Positions 1-12,632 of a stretch of 64,000 bases of DNA are shown here, one piece after another. Position numbers and translations under genes: made by a program. Numbering within the stretch: position 1 is the first letter of the stretch; the number at the start of each line of letters is the position of its first letter. Origin of the DNA: Citrus sinensis (taxonomy: Eukaryota > Streptophyta > Magnoliopsida > Sapindales > Rutaceae); NCBI RefSeq assembly GCF_022201045.2, contig NC_068563.1, forward strand, positions 186,001 through 250,000. Direction: 5' to 3'. The notes under the pieces were generated by a model. That model was not told the DNA's origin and did no database searches. It worked only from the letters and a program-made list of their open reading frames with translations.

Positions 1-707
1 TAATGAAATATGCAGACAATATTGTGAAGGTAATAACGATGCTTAAATTTTTTGTTAAGTGAGATTTACTATTTTGATCAATAGCAAACTGCTCCGATAT
101 TTAAGCTCTTCTAAATATACCAGCTAAATTTGAAGCTCTTCTTGAGGTCCCCACTGTGGCCAGTCACGCAAGAAAGGATTTCTCAAACTTGCTCAATGTT
201 TTTTTATAAGAAACCATAAAAATAGTGAATTATTAACTTATTTCTTAATATTGTGAATAATTAAATTTTATGAACTTATTTTCATATAAAGTTTTCTATT
301 CTTCAGATCACCTTATTGAGTATGGTTATGGTTGCTGATCTAATTTTTCAAAGAAGGAAATGTATCTGGCATGTTTCTTTCATCATTTATTTGAAGTTTT
401 TTACTTAATAGCTTCACAATGTGGTGCAGGTGTACTCTACCTCTGTGGCTATGCTTCTCACAGCAGTTGTTTCTGTGTTCCTTTTTGGCTTTCATCTTTC
501 CCTTGCCTTTTTTCTTGGTTCCATGTAAGTTAAAATTTTTTTCCATATGCTATAACTTCCCATAGTTGTAATTTATTTTCAAGGTTTTGTGCATAATGGA
601 TTGCAGTAGAATACATTTATGGTAATTCATTTACTTTCATATACTTTGTTTCCAGTGTTGTCTCTGTCTCAGTATACTTGCATTCAGCTGGGAAACTACA
701 AAGATAA
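1..707 (+). CDS. CMP-sialic acid/UDP-galactose transporter-like protein, 3' end only
   Basis: This is the C-terminal end of a Golgi nucleotide-sugar transporter; the rest lies left of the window. Three exons are visible: 1-29, 430-524 and 656-707 (stop TAA 705-707), with GT..AG introns and consistent phase. The first exon reads LMKYADNIVK and the second begins VYSTSVAMLLTAVVSVFLF, a signature of the CMP-sialic acid transporter family (nucleotide-sugar/drug transporter superfamily) just before the last membrane helix. The final exon reads VVSVSVYLHSAGKLQR, completing that helix and a short basic tail. The ending resembles Arabidopsis At4g35335 as I remember it. Plants have little or no sialic acid, so the natural substrate may be another sugar nucleotide. 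The 3' UTR probably continues to about 970. Confidence 0.85.
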
Positions 708-1081
708 GGGTAGCTTCTTCATGCCGGCTTCCCAATTTGCACAAAGCAAAGTATGCTTGCATTGTGTACTAGTGGTTTGACAATTCTTGGTATACTCTTA
801 TTCCAGTGGAAAGCAACAAAGAGAGTTTGCTGCCTGCCTCGTTGCAATATATCAATTCAAAGTCTTGCATCCCAGGAACTTTAGCTTTCATTTTTTCCAA
901 TTGATTATACTGGAATCATTAAATCAAACTCAAGCTTATATAGTGATATGTTTTCACCTTTTTTTTTGTAAATTATTTTACAATTAGTTCAAGAAATGAT
1001 AAATTGGATGTCAAGATGATTGTATCATATGAGAGATGGTGATGCGTTTCATCAGTTATAAAAAATCATCTTGGATATTTA

Positions 1082-1359
1082 GATTTGTTTAGTAATGAGG
1101 TACTGTAAATTTTTTGTTACAACTGTGCTGTGGTAGGAAAAAAAAATTGTAACTACGAAACAAAAACTAATAGTATGTAGTAAATATAATTTTTAATAAT
1201 AATTTTAGTAAAACTATTAAAAATATAATAAATTTTTTATCATAGAAGTATAAAATTAAATTAACTTAACTTTTAAGCTACAATAATTAGTGTTTACTAA
1301 ACACTTTAGTGCTACAAATTTTAAGGTATAATTGCTGAATCTCAATTTCAAACAAAGCC
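1082..1359 (-). mobile_element. Tourist-like (PIF/Harbinger) MITE, copy 1
   Basis: A 278-bp AT-rich non-coding element flanked by TTA at 1079-1081 and again at 1360-1362, the 3-bp target duplication typical of PIF/Harbinger. Its ends are imperfect inverted repeats: it begins gatttgtttag and the reverse complement of its other end begins ggctttgtttg (9 of 11 match). Read on the minus strand it aligns through its length, with indels, to AT-rich segments at about 41361-41600 and 62981-63240. Family assignment rests on duplication length and end sequence; no transposase is present. Confidence 0.65.
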
Positions 1360-1894
1360 TTAATATATTTGTGGAATTTATATGATGTTTTATTATACCA
1401 CACTAATACATGTGTTATGTTTGAAGTCATTTATGTTATGAATGCACCCCTCTTCTTTTTTAATACGGACAAACAACCCAGATTATTTAAGCAGTAGAGA
1501 TATTACTAAACTCAGGTTACAAACTCAAGTGGTCCAATTGAAAAGATCGATCCCCTTAACGGAAAACTGAAATATTGTTAACTCGATCTAGTTTAGGGGC
1601 TGCCATGCATGCATGGTGATGGTAGTCTGATGACTATGCTTCTGGCATAGCATTGTAATTTTACCATTTTTAAAAAAACCTCAGTTCTTCTCCAAGCTCC
1701 CATTACTCTCTCTAAAAAATCCACTAGCTTGGCGTATTGTCTTACTCTCGCGCTAATAATATCAGGATTCCAGACCAAATCTATCTTAAACAAATGAACA
1801 TGCTTGGGACAAAAGCCTGGCAAAAAAGAACCAATCGTAAAGACTCAGTATTCTAGAAAACAATTCAATTTTCAATTACTTCACTTTAAAGCAA

Positions 1895-1918
1895 CACGTG
1901 AAAGAGAAGCTATAAGTA
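1895..1918 (+). promoter_or_regulatory. G-box and TATA box of the XCP1-like gene
   Basis: A perfect G-box CACGTG lies at 1895-1900 and a TATA-like TATAAGTA at 1911-1918, about 74 bp before the chosen start codon. Spacing and order fit a plant core promoter. G-boxes bind bZIP or bHLH factors; which one acts here cannot be told. Confidence 0.5.
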
Positions 1919-1991
1919 GCCAAACCAATCTCCTTTGCGTCATCTCATCTACTCCTTCTCTTCTCTGTTTGAATCAAAATCGTTAGTAGAA

Positions 1992-3219
1992 ATGGCCTTC
2001 TTTTCTCATTCCAAGCTCTTGCTTCTTTCCTTGTCTTTGTCTCTCTTCGCGTGCTCTAGTCTGGCTCATGATTTTTCCATCGTGGGTTATTCACCAGAGC
2101 ACTTGACTTCCATGGATAAGCTCATTGAGCTATTTGAATCATGGATGTCTAAACATGGAAAAACTTACAAATGCATTGAAGAGAAGTTGCATAGGTTTGA
2201 GATCTTCAAAGAAAATTTGAAGCATATTGATCAGAGGAACAAAGAGGTCACTAGCTATTGGCTTGGTTTGAATGAGTTTGCAGACATGAGCCACGAAGAG
2301 TTCAAGAACAAATATTTAGGATTGAAACCTCAGTTCCCCACGAGGAGACAGCCTTCTGCCGAGTTTAGCTATAGAGATGTCAAAGCTTTGCCGAAATCTG
2401 TTGATTGGAGGAAGAAAGGAGCTGTTACTCCTGTCAAGAACCAAGGTTCATGTGGTAGTTGTTGGGCATTTTCAACTGTTGCAGCTGTGGAAGGCATCAA
2501 CCAGATAGTCTCAGGAAATCTAACTTCATTGTCCGAACAAGAGTTGATTGATTGCGACACAAGTTTCAACAATGGCTGCAATGGAGGTCTAATGGATTAT
2601 GCATTCAAGTATATAGTTGCAAGTGGAGGACTCCATAAGGAAGAAGACTACCCATATCTTATGGAGGAAGGCACTTGTGAGGACAAGAAGGTGAGTAGAA
2701 AGAAATTATTAATGGTTAAAAACTAACAGCAAGGAATTTTTTTCACTTACTATGTTTATTTGATATGTTCTAGGAAGAGATGGAGGTAGTGACAATCAGT
2801 GGCTACCAAGATGTGCCAGAAAACGATGAACAAAGTCTCTTGAAAGCACTGGCTCACCAGCCTGTTAGTGTAGCCATCGAAGCTTCTGGCACAGACTTCC
2901 AATTTTACAGTGGGGTAATGAAGCGTGTTATACAATGCATCTCTTTCATGTTGTGTATTGAAGGCTAGTCTTCTGAATTCTAATCATGCATATGCCTTTT
3001 TTGTAGGGTGTATTCACTGGGCCTTGTGGAGCTGAGCTCGATCACGGCGTTGCTGCAGTTGGATATGGAAAATCAAAGGGTTCAGATTACATCATTGTGA
3101 AGAACTCATGGGGACCCAAATGGGGAGAGAGAGGTTACATAAGGATGAAGAGAAACACTGGAAAACCTGAAGGACTCTGTGGCATCAACAAGATGGCTTC
3201 AATCCCCCTCAAGAAGTAA
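1992..3219 (+). CDS. XCP1: Xylem cysteine protease, XCP1-like (papain family C1A)
   Basis: A papain-type protease of the xylem cysteine peptidase group; in Arabidopsis XCP1 digests the contents of dying tracheary elements in the vacuole. Three exons, 1992-2690, 2774-2914 and 3007-3219, encode 350 aa. The start at 1992 puts a hydrophobic Leu/Ser-rich signal peptide at the N terminus; an in-frame ATG at 1935 would only precede it. The inhibitory propeptide has the ERFNIN pattern ([13 protein letters not shown]) and mature protease begins near LPKSVDWR. The triad is complete: Cys157 in [10 protein letters not shown], His293 in [11 protein letters not shown] and Asn313 in KNSWGP. There is no granulin domain or KDEL tail, as expected for XCP. 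The C terminus ([10 protein letters not shown]) matches XCP1/XCP2. Its neighbours on both sides match the Arabidopsis XCP1 locus, which favours XCP1. Confidence 0.93.
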
Positions 3220-3737
3220 ACAACTCTCTGGTTTCTTTTGTTGCCATTGATCAATTCTTTTCATTTCATTTCTTTCTGGTCGCTTCCCACTTGAAGTGAC
3301 AATACTTGGTTTGCTTTCTTTCCTACTTTGATAATAAACATTGCGGCTTAATATTGCACAAGAACAAAAGCATTCGTCCATTAATGAGAAAGCAAGCGAA
3401 CAAGCACTAGAGCAGGAAGTTTGTAACAGATACGTACAAACGTCCACCCACAAAGCACCTCAACTTGAATAAAATAATGATAATAACAGTAATTATGAAG
3501 CCGAACTTCATAAACAGGAAAATACAATCCACCCGACAGGAAAATACAATCCACCCGACATCACAAGTATGGAAAAACCATTCGGGTGCAAGTCTTCGGA
3601 TTTTCAGTTTCCATTATTGCCTATAAGGGTGAAATTTTGACATTCATATGCTTAAGTTTTTATGCTCTAATATTCTATGTGCACTGAATGATCGACACAG
3701 GACGAATAGGGTTAGGGGGACAGGCAAAGAATCAACT
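3220..3737. other. Intergenic between convergent genes, with a short tandem repeat
   Basis: The 3' flanks of the protease (+) and the DUF89 gene (-) meet here. It holds two exact copies of a 22-bp unit at 3515-3536 and 3537-3558. Nothing coding is seen. Confidence 0.6.
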
Positions 3738-6700
3738 TTAACTTGAAACTTCATTGTATTTAAAGACACAATCATAGAGCCGTCCTCCTAGAAACTGGGC
3801 AACCTCGGGATGTTTGACCTGAAATAAAGAAAAGCCAAAAACAAATGTGCAATATTAATACTTAATGCTGAAAATAATTTCATTAACTAGATTCTAGAAA
3901 ATAATAATAATATTACTACAAATGAAACAATCACCATCCCAATCTTCAAGGAATCACATTTGAATTGAGCGTACAGATTTGTTTCAATTCCACGACCCTG
4001 ACAAAAACAATAAAAATTTTTAACATTATGTTGACGGATACAACATATTAACCACCAGATTACATGCTTAGATGAAAATACTACACTCATGCAATTTATT
4101 AATAACCAAAAGAAGCATATATATACCAATATCACATTAACAATCTGGCTATGCCACTTTTAAGAAATTAGCAGAATCAAATCCGCCAGAACTCTCAAGG
4201 ATTTTTTTGACTTACAACAATTACAGATTTACAATGTTATCTACACAAGACAAACTCAACTTTTCACCTATAGAGCAACAAATGATAACAAAATTAGCCC
4301 TGATATGTCGTTGACCGTTACATTTGCATTTTTGCTTGAAATTTCTACTCATTCAAAAACACACTAGAAAATGAACCAAGCTTCAATTAAAAGAAGTGAT
4401 TTAGTTTCAGTTGTATCTTGAAAATATAAAGAACATACCATTCCTTCTAAGATAACTAGGTCTGCATCACTCGCTAGGTAGGCAAGCTCTTGTGATACTG
4501 CTGTAAGATCAATAACCTACAAGAGTTTTGAAAATGAAGAGATTATTAACATACATGCGATGACTCAAAGACATCTTTCTACTGATGCAATGACTTTAAG
4601 AAGTAAAAGGCAGCACTTCCATTTCTTACTGGCAAATCATTGCCAGAATTGGCAATCAAAAGCTTTGAAGTATCAACGCCCATGAGCTGCCCCTTTTCAT
4701 CCTTCAACTGAAATTGGCACCACATTATAGTCATCCAAGAAAAAGAAATAATTGTAGCTTTTACTTTTTATTTTCATGTTTTCTGTCACCTTTGACATGA
4801 TTTCAATCAGTTCAGGGTAGGTTACATCATTGATTGAAGGTAAGTCATTAGCAGCCAAAATAACCTGTAGGGAGTGAGAGTGTGAGAAATTAAAAAAAAA
4901 AAAGAATGTGCTTCGTCTAAATAAGTAGAAAGAGTGACTACAAACTCAGTTGCATAGCAACCGACATAACTGAATCAGAAAGCAAACCTGAGTTCCACGT
5001 CGGAGTAATTCCCTTGCAAACGGTAGGATACCTAAAATTATATCCGCTCCAGAATTATCAACAAAAATGACAGCCTGTAATGGACCACAACAGAACTGGT
5101 TAGCGCAAGGGCGTACTTATCATATCACTGATGTTTTCCTTTTCTCTTCCAGCAAAATGCTTTCAAGGATGTAACTCTTTGAAAAAGAATATCAACATAA
5201 ACCATACAAGGAACTCGCCTTCTTCCAAGCTTTCTTGCTCCATTTCACTTTAAAGGTCTCCAAGTCATCGATAACCCAAGGCCGAGGCACAAGATTTTGA
5301 CAACTAGCCAAAAAGGACATACCGTCCTTTGAGAAGACCTCAGCAAGCTTCAAGAAATGAAAAAAATAATATGATAAGTTGTTTATCATATGAATGAGTT
5401 ACAGCTACTATGATCAGTATACAAACTGTCGGACCAATGGCTTGTTCATTAAAATTTATCATAGTCATCCAATCAAAGATTAACATACCTGTGCTGAACC
5501 AAGATCAAATATGTTTCCAGCAAATATTCCTCTGATCAGGCTCTCTACGCGCTTGCCTTCATCTTCGATAACATCGTTAAGACGAACCACATCCCCAAAT
5601 AAGGATATAGCCTTTGCATTCTCTTCATCCTATTATGATTTATCACAGAAAGGAACACCCTTTAGGTCATAACAAATAAATGGATGATGGCCATTAGTCA
5701 ATATCAAGGATCCCCTGTCCTCCCATATCTCTAACATCTAATCCTCCTCTCTCTCCATCAACTCTGTCATTTGACTAGTAATATTGCCAGACAGTCAACA
5801 GGAAAAGGTCAAAGAGTATGTTATAGATCTCAAGAATCTCCAAGCTCTCACCATAGAGTTTGAAGATGGCCATTAGAGGAAAGGGAACCTAGTACTATAG
5901 TTATTCCTAGCAAATACAAGTTATCAGTATCCGATGGTTTTAAGTTTACTTTATTTCACAGGTAAACTCTACTTCCTTGGCATGTGAAAGAAGACCTTGA
6001 CGTATTTTAAGTCTAACATTTACCTTGACTTTCTTGAATATATCTCTGAAGCCCAATTCTCTAAGGACTTGCTCACGAAGTCGGCAAAGAAGCTTGAAAA
6101 TCCCCAAAAAGAGAAAAAAAAAAATTAGGCTCTCCACAATAGACCATTGAGAAACCTCAATCTGAAATTGATAATATGGAGTGGAAAACAGCATCCTTCA
6201 CTTACAATGCAATCAGGTGGTCCACCATGAGTTTCTGGATCTTTCTTCATGTCCTCAAGTATCTCTGAATACCTTTTGCAGATTATGCACAAAAACTTAA
6301 CAGAATCAAACTTACAGACAGCAGACTGAATTATTTATTGAAACAAACATGCAACAACAAGCAGGATAGGTGAACTCGTTCAAATTCAAGAGACATATAT
6401 AGTATAAACAGCCATTTCAAGAACCTGTACTCTAGGAGAAACAGAACATCTAAATTCAAATGCCAGGCCGGATTTGAAACAAACCAACAATTCAAAGTTC
6501 GGAAACACATAAATATTCTAAACAGGAACGAACTGGATTTCCTAAGAAGGAGAAAAGGTCACCCAGAGTAATCAATTTCCGGAAATCAAAAATAACAATT
6601 AAATGATTCCCATACTAAGGATGATAGGATTTTCTTTTTCTTTTTGCTATGGGATTATTGAGTGTTGTTCGAGTTTAAATCGCAAAATATGGAATGATAA

Positions 6701-7067
6701 TGTGAATTCAAACAAAAATATAAAAATTCGATATAAAAAAGGAACCTTTGAGCAAATTTCTCAGCTCTGACGTGAGCATCAGGCACAGTGGGATCACTCT
6801 CAGCTCGCTTCCTGCAACAAACAAACGTGTTAAAGGACAAATATCCAAGTTAAAACAGAGAGAGAGAATGAATAAAAAGAAAAAGAAGATGGCAGACTTG
6901 AAAGAAGGAATAGAATTGAGGAAGAGGTCGAGCCAAGCAATCTCAGTACGAGTAGGCTTTTTGGGATTGTCAGTTGGGAATCTGTACGGAATTGTGCATG
7001 CCCTGTAGTTTGTTTCGATCGGAGTCGGAAGCAGTGGGAATGGAACAAGCTCCGATTCACTCTCCAT
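3738..7067 (-). CDS. Damage-control phosphatase, DUF89 subfamily II (At2g17340/At4g35360-like)
   Basis: A metal-dependent DUF89 phosphatase of about 367 aa, the same length as the Arabidopsis homologue. The family removes phosphate from damaged or surplus phosphometabolites; subfamily II is linked to phosphopantetheine and was once called pantothenate kinase-like. Twelve minus-strand exons keep phase: 6898-7067, 6746-6811, 6206-6272, 6024-6092, 5489-5629, 5219-5347, 4988-5074, 4790-4864, 4630-4707, 4439-4516, 3935-3997, 3738-3818. The start reads [13 protein letters not shown]. Conserved blocks are visible: [13 protein letters not shown], the metal-binding FVDNSGADI (Asp220, Asn221), [10 protein letters not shown] and [19 protein letters not shown]. 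The intron after exon 6 has a GC donor (5218-5217). A CT microsatellite lies about 180 bp upstream of the start codon. No transit peptide is apparent, so the protein is probably cytosolic. Confidence 0.93.
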
Positions 7068-7243
7068 TTCTTGCGGAATGAATGAAATGAAGAATGAAGA
7101 AACAAAATGCGAAGCAGCTGACTTATTATATGTATAGAAAAAGGGAGAGAATGGCAAGGCAACAGCTATCCTCTCAAGTTGGTCTGCTGAGAATGGATTC
7201 CGTTGTCTTGGGGGCCGTGCTCTGCGTCTGCGACCGCCCAAAT

Positions 7244-7290
<47 letters not shown>

Positions 7291-7841
7291 TTCTTTTGGA
7301 AATTAGAATACGCTTCTCTGTTCTTTACTTTTCCTTATTTTACTTGCTTTTTGTTTTCAAGAAAGAAAGAAATCTCCAAAGATACTTATAATCTTCTATG
7401 TTTTGAATTGGTTTACTCATAAACATTGATTGGTTAGATTTATGCGTGGCTTCTAGAATATCTTTAGAAATTCTGACTGATGTTGATGTGATGGCTTCAG
7501 TTAGGGATTAATTTCGCTTCACCCCCTTGTCGTTTTTGTTAATAATATGTTTTTCCCCATATGTTTCAAATATCATCAACTAACTACTTGTGACTGTTGA
7601 GTTTTTGTTTGGCTCCAATCCATTCAATCAAGGGTGGTGGGTGTGGCTGCCAATGCCATGCCAATCTACAAAGAAGGTGGTGGTTGCCTTGGGGGATTTA
7701 AATTATTTAGAGCAACTCAGGAGTAACTGCACTTTCATTTTCACATGCTCAGATCAGAAGCATGAAAATTCTACATGAGAGAAAAAATAAAAATAAAAAC
7801 CATAGGAGCAACCAAGTGCGCTTGAACATTACATATTTCCA
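7068..7841. other. DUF89 promoter and polygalacturonase 3' flank
   Basis: No gene is seen. A CT dinucleotide run occupies 7249-7286, which is GA on the DUF89 sense strand and could bind GAGA-type (BBR/BPC) factors. The rest is AT-rich; its right end is the 3' UTR of the polygalacturonase gene. Confidence 0.5.
7249..7286. repeat. (CT)n microsatellite
   Basis: An uninterrupted 38-bp CT run in the upstream region of the DUF89 gene. It would be a usable length-polymorphic marker. Confidence 0.9.
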
Positions 7842-9889
7842 CTAAGCGCACGGTGGTGGTACCTGGGTACCAATGTATTTGGCTTCTACATTTTTACAAG
7901 AGGAAGTGGGTTGTTTCTCTCCTGATGACAAGTCTAAATGAACATTTTCTAGGTAAATATTCTGGCATGGGATCCCTTTGCTGCATTCCAGTGCCACTGC
8001 TACCGCAGAAGATGATGTCCCTCTTATGTTCTTGAAGTATATATCACTTAGCTTCACCCGGGATGGTGGCTGCACTCAACCATCAATGAAACTTTCATCA
8101 GTTCTCTCCATGAGTGAAACCTAATTTGAATAGAATGTATGTAGTGACTTACTTTGGTGGGACAAGAAGTGAACGGACAATATGCCTGATCAATTATAAT
8201 CGGATTGCTTACGTTGTTCATTATGATATTTTCAAATGTCATATTGGTGGCTGCACTGCTACCCGGTGAGTTAGCCCATGTCTTAATCCTAACACCATTC
8301 ATGGTCCCTGTCATGGTGCTGTCTCTGACAACAAGGCCCCTCACATCTCCTTCATTCGGGTATCTTCCCAAACTTCCAACGCTGTATTGCATTATATGCT
8401 TTGAATAACAGGTTAAATATCTTCTTAAAAATGATATTATTTAGTCTAAACCCATTGGACCTACTGCTAACAAGAGTATCAAAGTTACCTGATGCCATGC
8501 CCGGGTCCACAAGTGATGCTAGCGATAGTCACCTCGGAATTGCCTTGCCCAACAGAGATGCAGTCATCACCAGTGCCAATATGTGATCGTGAAACATGGA
8601 CACTAGAACTTCTTTCAATGTGGATCCCATCAGTGTTGGGACTGTTGGCTGGCGCTGAAATTTTAATTTTACTGCCTCTGAAGTTCTTGCATTCCACAAG
8701 AGCTATATGAAAGGACTTGCTATTCACTGAAGTTATTCTTCGGACAATAGTCTTTTTCATTGCTACAAATTTTACATTCTGAAAGAAGAAAAATGAATTG
8801 TCATCAGGCACCGATTTTAAGGCCATACCTTACAATTCTTTACTTGAGAGACTGACAAACCAATATGGGCTTCAGATATTGACAACATGCATAGTACAGT
8901 GAATTATTGTAATAGCTTGTTCTGGGGTAGTGGTTTATAGTGCATACGGTTGGAAGAAGTTTGCAGTTGAAGTGGGTGGGGCACCCATTGTAAGGCCATG
9001 CTTTAGCTCCCCGGCCATCAAAGGTTCCTCCTCCGGTGAGGGTTAGCCCCTCCACCCCACCAAATTCAACCCAGCCAGCACCAAATCTATACTCAGACAA
9101 ATTTGTCGATGCAATCAGATAACCCTGCAAGTTCATTTACCAGATACTTTAAACAGAGGAAAAATGAAATTTTGCCTCAAAAGTAAATAAAGCATTAAAA
9201 CCTCACCTTCATCTGAACGGTTATATTTGATACATTTTTGCAGGGGCCTGCGAACTTAATGGGACCAATCAGGTATGTTCCATGAGGTACCAGAAGAGTT
9301 ACCGCACCTGTTGTCTCACATGCCTCCTTCCATGCTGCTTCGAAAGCCTACAATCGTATTGATAAGAAAAGGTAAAGTGAGTTACAAAGAGCTAACCTCA
9401 CTTTCTTTGATCATCCTCGTGTATCAACGGAGAAATTTTAACAATTCTCTTTGCATTACTCTGAGCTAAAGCTCAAGTCTCAGGTTATCAAAGCGAAGGC
9501 TTATATTGAGAACTAGGATATTGACCTGGAGAGATGCAAGTTAAATTTGGTAGCAAGAAGCAAGATCGAATACAATTCAAAGACATTACACAGCGTGTGT
9601 TCTTCCCTGCTTTAATTTGTCAAGTCAAACAAATAAAAAGAAGGCTACAAGCTACAACACTTCAAGTGAATCTTGGAGGAGAGGGAGAAAGGGGACAAAC
9701 TTTGCTGTCATCAGTACGACCATCCGCTCTTGCACCGAAGTCCTTCACATTGACTAGAAGAGAGCTAGTTTCCTTGTAATGTATGTTCTTCACCTGTGCT
9801 ATCATTGTTCTACTTCCCCCGGCAAAAGCATCACTGAAACAAATAATGAAGAGCACCAACAGCAATTTGGAATCCAGTTCAGTATTCAT
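7842..9889 (-). CDS. Polygalacturonase (GH28), secreted, exo-type-like
   Basis: A secreted pectin hydrolase that cleaves alpha-1,4 galacturonan in the cell wall. Six minus-strand exons encode 417 aa: 9701-9889, 9207-9347, 8948-9124, 8489-8778, 8153-8381 and 7842-8069; phase is kept throughout. The N terminus MNTELDSKLLLVLFIICF is a signal peptide, followed by VNVKDFGARADGRTDDSKAF, the usual start of the right-handed beta-helix. All four GH28 motifs are intact: SPNTDG with Asp219, GTGDDC with Asp240-Asp241, CGPGHG with His263, and the substrate-binding RIK at 297-299. The end CKNVEAKYIGTQVPPPCA is typical of plant enzymes. No long propeptide is seen, which fits floral or pollen-type enzymes better than fruit-softening ones; the exact clade is inference. 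Confidence 0.92.
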
Positions 9890-10861
9890 TTTAAGCTATA
9901 TGTCTGCTATGTTTGTGTTCTGCTGATTTGTAGTTCTGATATTCACTCATTCGGAGTTTCTCGCGAGTCATAAGTTGGGCAAAGTGTACATAATTCCATT
10001 GATTTTGAATTTGCAAGCGCGGGCTTTTTGAGTTGGCATGTAACTGTCCTTAACTCCTTCCCCACTACATCGGTGGTTAATAACCGTCGGTTCCACAAGT
10101 GCGATAAAAATTTTGGCAACGTTTTATGAAAGCAGTGAGCAGTTTTTCCATTTCTCAGGTAGACTATCATGATGGGGCTTCTCCTGAACTTCTGCTAACA
10201 TCATTTCTCACCTTATATTCTTGAATTGATGCTCTGGATCAAACAAACAACAGCGAGGATACCTACTAATTCCTATGTGCAGAAAGGAACATGACGGCTT
10301 AGCTCGCCTAGGTTGCTCCCATTGCAAATGGTAGCCATTCACCTGTTCCTACAAACCACACATTGTTGGATTGCTTTACTCGAATATTCTGCATATGCAA
10401 CAGCAACAACAATCTCCTAATTGGAACTGTTGAGCTTCACCATCCTCAATCATTGTAACTAGATCCAGATTACGGAAGTTTTAAATCCAGAACCAATATA
10501 CCTAACAGATTCTTAGCAAAATCAAATGATGCCTGACTCTCAGCATTTAATATATCATTTCTTTGTTTAAGCAAAATATGTACATAACAACCATAACATT
10601 ATGGTTTGAAGGATTAGGGAGTAAAATCAATTGTAATATCAGTTCAAATCTCACTAATCATTTGTAGCCCTTCTTCCTCGATTGAATCTATTCATATGCT
10701 CCGGGGCATCATTGGTTTCTGTTTAAATGAACTGCATACCTCCATATACATAATAGTGCATTTGAATGAATAACAAACTGGGCAAAACTAATTGTGAAAT
10801 ACATCAGCATATAAAATCCTGAAAACTATCTTCCTTTTCCTACACATTTTGTTGTAAAGCC
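9890..10861. other. Intergenic, polygalacturonase promoter
   Basis: About 970 bp between the polygalacturonase start and the stop of the next minus-strand gene. The left part is the polygalacturonase promoter and the right part the 3' UTR of the coiled-coil gene. No coding sequence, repeat or recognisable RNA gene was seen. Confidence 0.5.
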
Positions 10862-12209
10862 TCATTTCTTTGCCTTTGCAAACCTGAGGCATCGATATTT
10901 TTCCCCGCTTACGGTAATCTCAAGGGCTCCATCTTGGTTATCTTGATTTGATGCAGTTCCCATAAGGACACTTTTCTCTTTCTCTAGGTTTTCTTTCTCC
11001 ATCTTCAATCTTGCTTCCTGACGGGCAATCTCGGCCTGGAAAATGGATAACAACATATGAGAACTTGCTCAAAAACCACCAGCCCCAAACTCTAGTGACA
11101 TCTAATACTAAAATGACAGAGAGAAATTATTAAATCAACATTATAGATGCGTAATTCTAAGTTTGCCTTTCATCTGTAAGTTCAACTCATGAGCATGCAC
11201 ACAGTTTTCAAAAGAACATGAGACAACAATGGCTACTTCCGCATATGGTTACAAAGACAAAAAGGCCATCCAGGCATCCACACAAGTAAACACGTCATTA
11301 ATTCCCAACAGACACAAAGCAACAAGCTTGCTTCTAAAGCGCAACAGAAACTATTAAATGTACAAGAAACCAGAAAACAGAAAATAGCACAGCCATAAAA
11401 GGAGAAAAAAGGGGGGAAAAATGTATATATAACCTTTGGATCATTTAGAAACCAAATGAAATAGAAAAGTGATTACTTGAAAAAAAAAGTATAAAGTGAG
11501 TAGCTGACTCTGTTCAATAAATTAAAAGCTGCCAAAAAAAAAAAAAATCAGCCCTTTTGAATTTACCCATTATTATCCCACAAATCTATGGTGGGGAAAC
11601 TCATGGAGGGCATGGCATCACCTAAGTAGTATCTGAATTTAATTAGTTATGGGAAAGAAAAAACACCCCACTGTAGACAAATGCCAGGACAAGATTAGGA
11701 AAGGTGAAAGCTTGGCAGCGCCATTGACAGTGCCCAGAAGCAACACCGGCACTGCTCGGTGGTATCCTCAGACAAACATGCTCATGTTTGGATTTAGAAG
11801 TGCTTTTGGCCCTATTCTTCTACTGAAAGCACATTCAAACAGGCAACAGCATCTTATTTTAGTTTTACAGGAACTAAATTAAATTTCACTCTAATCGACA
11901 ACAAACAAATGCCAAAAATCAATTTTTTTTTTTTTTTTTTTGGTGTAAAGAGAAAGAAAAATGAAATTGGAAAATAAATAAAAGAAAAGGAAAAATAGAA
12001 TTAAAACAAAATAAATAATTTAAGGAAACCTCGCGGCGGGAGAGTTCGGCCTTCCAAGCGGCTTCACGCTCGGCGACTTCGCGTTCGCGTTCTTCGATGT
12101 AACTCTGCATCTCTCTTTCTTTCATTATCCTGTCTTGTATGTCTGCGTCCAACGCTTCTTTCAGCTCCTGTACGAACTTGTCCACCACCGTTTTTATTCT
12201 CAACGACAT
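10862..12209 (-). CDS. Small conserved coiled-coil plant protein, function unknown
   Basis: Two minus-strand exons, 12030-12209 and 10862-11035, join in phase to give 117 aa across an intron of about 1 kb. I do not recognise a named family, though the protein feels well conserved in land plants. It starts MSLRIKTVVDKFVQELKEAL. Residues about 25-85 are almost pure Glu/Arg/Lys with heptad-like spacing (SYIEEREREVAEREAAW, EIARQEARLKMEKENLEKEK), predicting one long charged coiled coil. The tail GALEITVSGEKYRCLRFAKA is short and beta-like. There is no signal peptide or membrane segment. It lies head to head with the REME1-like gene, 423 bp between start codons. A structural or scaffolding role is a guess only. 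Confidence 0.8.
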
Positions 12210-12632
12210 CGTTTTTTCTGTTCCTTTCGCGTAAGTTCTTTACTCGTACATTCTTCACTTCTTCTGATAAATCCCAAGGGAAAATTAATGATTAATTGCA
12301 ACTCCCGAGGAAGAAAGAAAGAGGGGAATTTTTTCCCTTTTTCATTTTGGTTTTGTTTCTTTTCACGTTCACTTTATTATGGAGCTACAATTTTCCAAGG
12401 CCCAAATTTAATCCGGGCCTGCCCGGACCACGTTTCAAAATGCATCGTTTAATTTCATGACTATGGATTTTTCATCTTTTACTCTTACAAATGATTTTTT
12501 ATACTTCCACCCAATTAAATCCTAATTTTCTTCATTATGGCCCTTCAACATTCAACAATCAACTCAACTCGGTTCGAAAGACGAGTGATACAAATTGGTC
12601 GTTCGTTAGACATTTGACAAAAAGCCACGAAT
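12210..12632. promoter_or_regulatory. Shared divergent promoter with a GGCCCA site II-like element
   Basis: This 423-bp space separates two divergent start codons, so it must hold both promoters. A GGCCCA motif lies at 12399-12404, with a related GGGCC core about 12 bp further right. Such site II elements bind TCP factors and are common before plant genes for organelle biogenesis, which suits the REME1-like editing factor. No clear TATA box was seen on either side. Confidence 0.45.

Larger units (their letters stand above)
708..1991. other. Intergenic, transporter 3' UTR and XCP1 promoter
   Basis: No gene is seen here. The first part is probably the 3' UTR of the transporter. A Tourist-like MITE lies at 1082-1359 (separate entry). 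The right end is the promoter and 5' UTR of the XCP1-like gene. Short open frames here show no protein-like composition. Confidence 0.6.

Noticed and set aside
6708-7241. 177-codon minus-strand frame covering DUF89 exon 1
   Set aside because: It includes the true exon 1 but reads upstream through the leader and downstream through the intron; the spliced model fits homologues.
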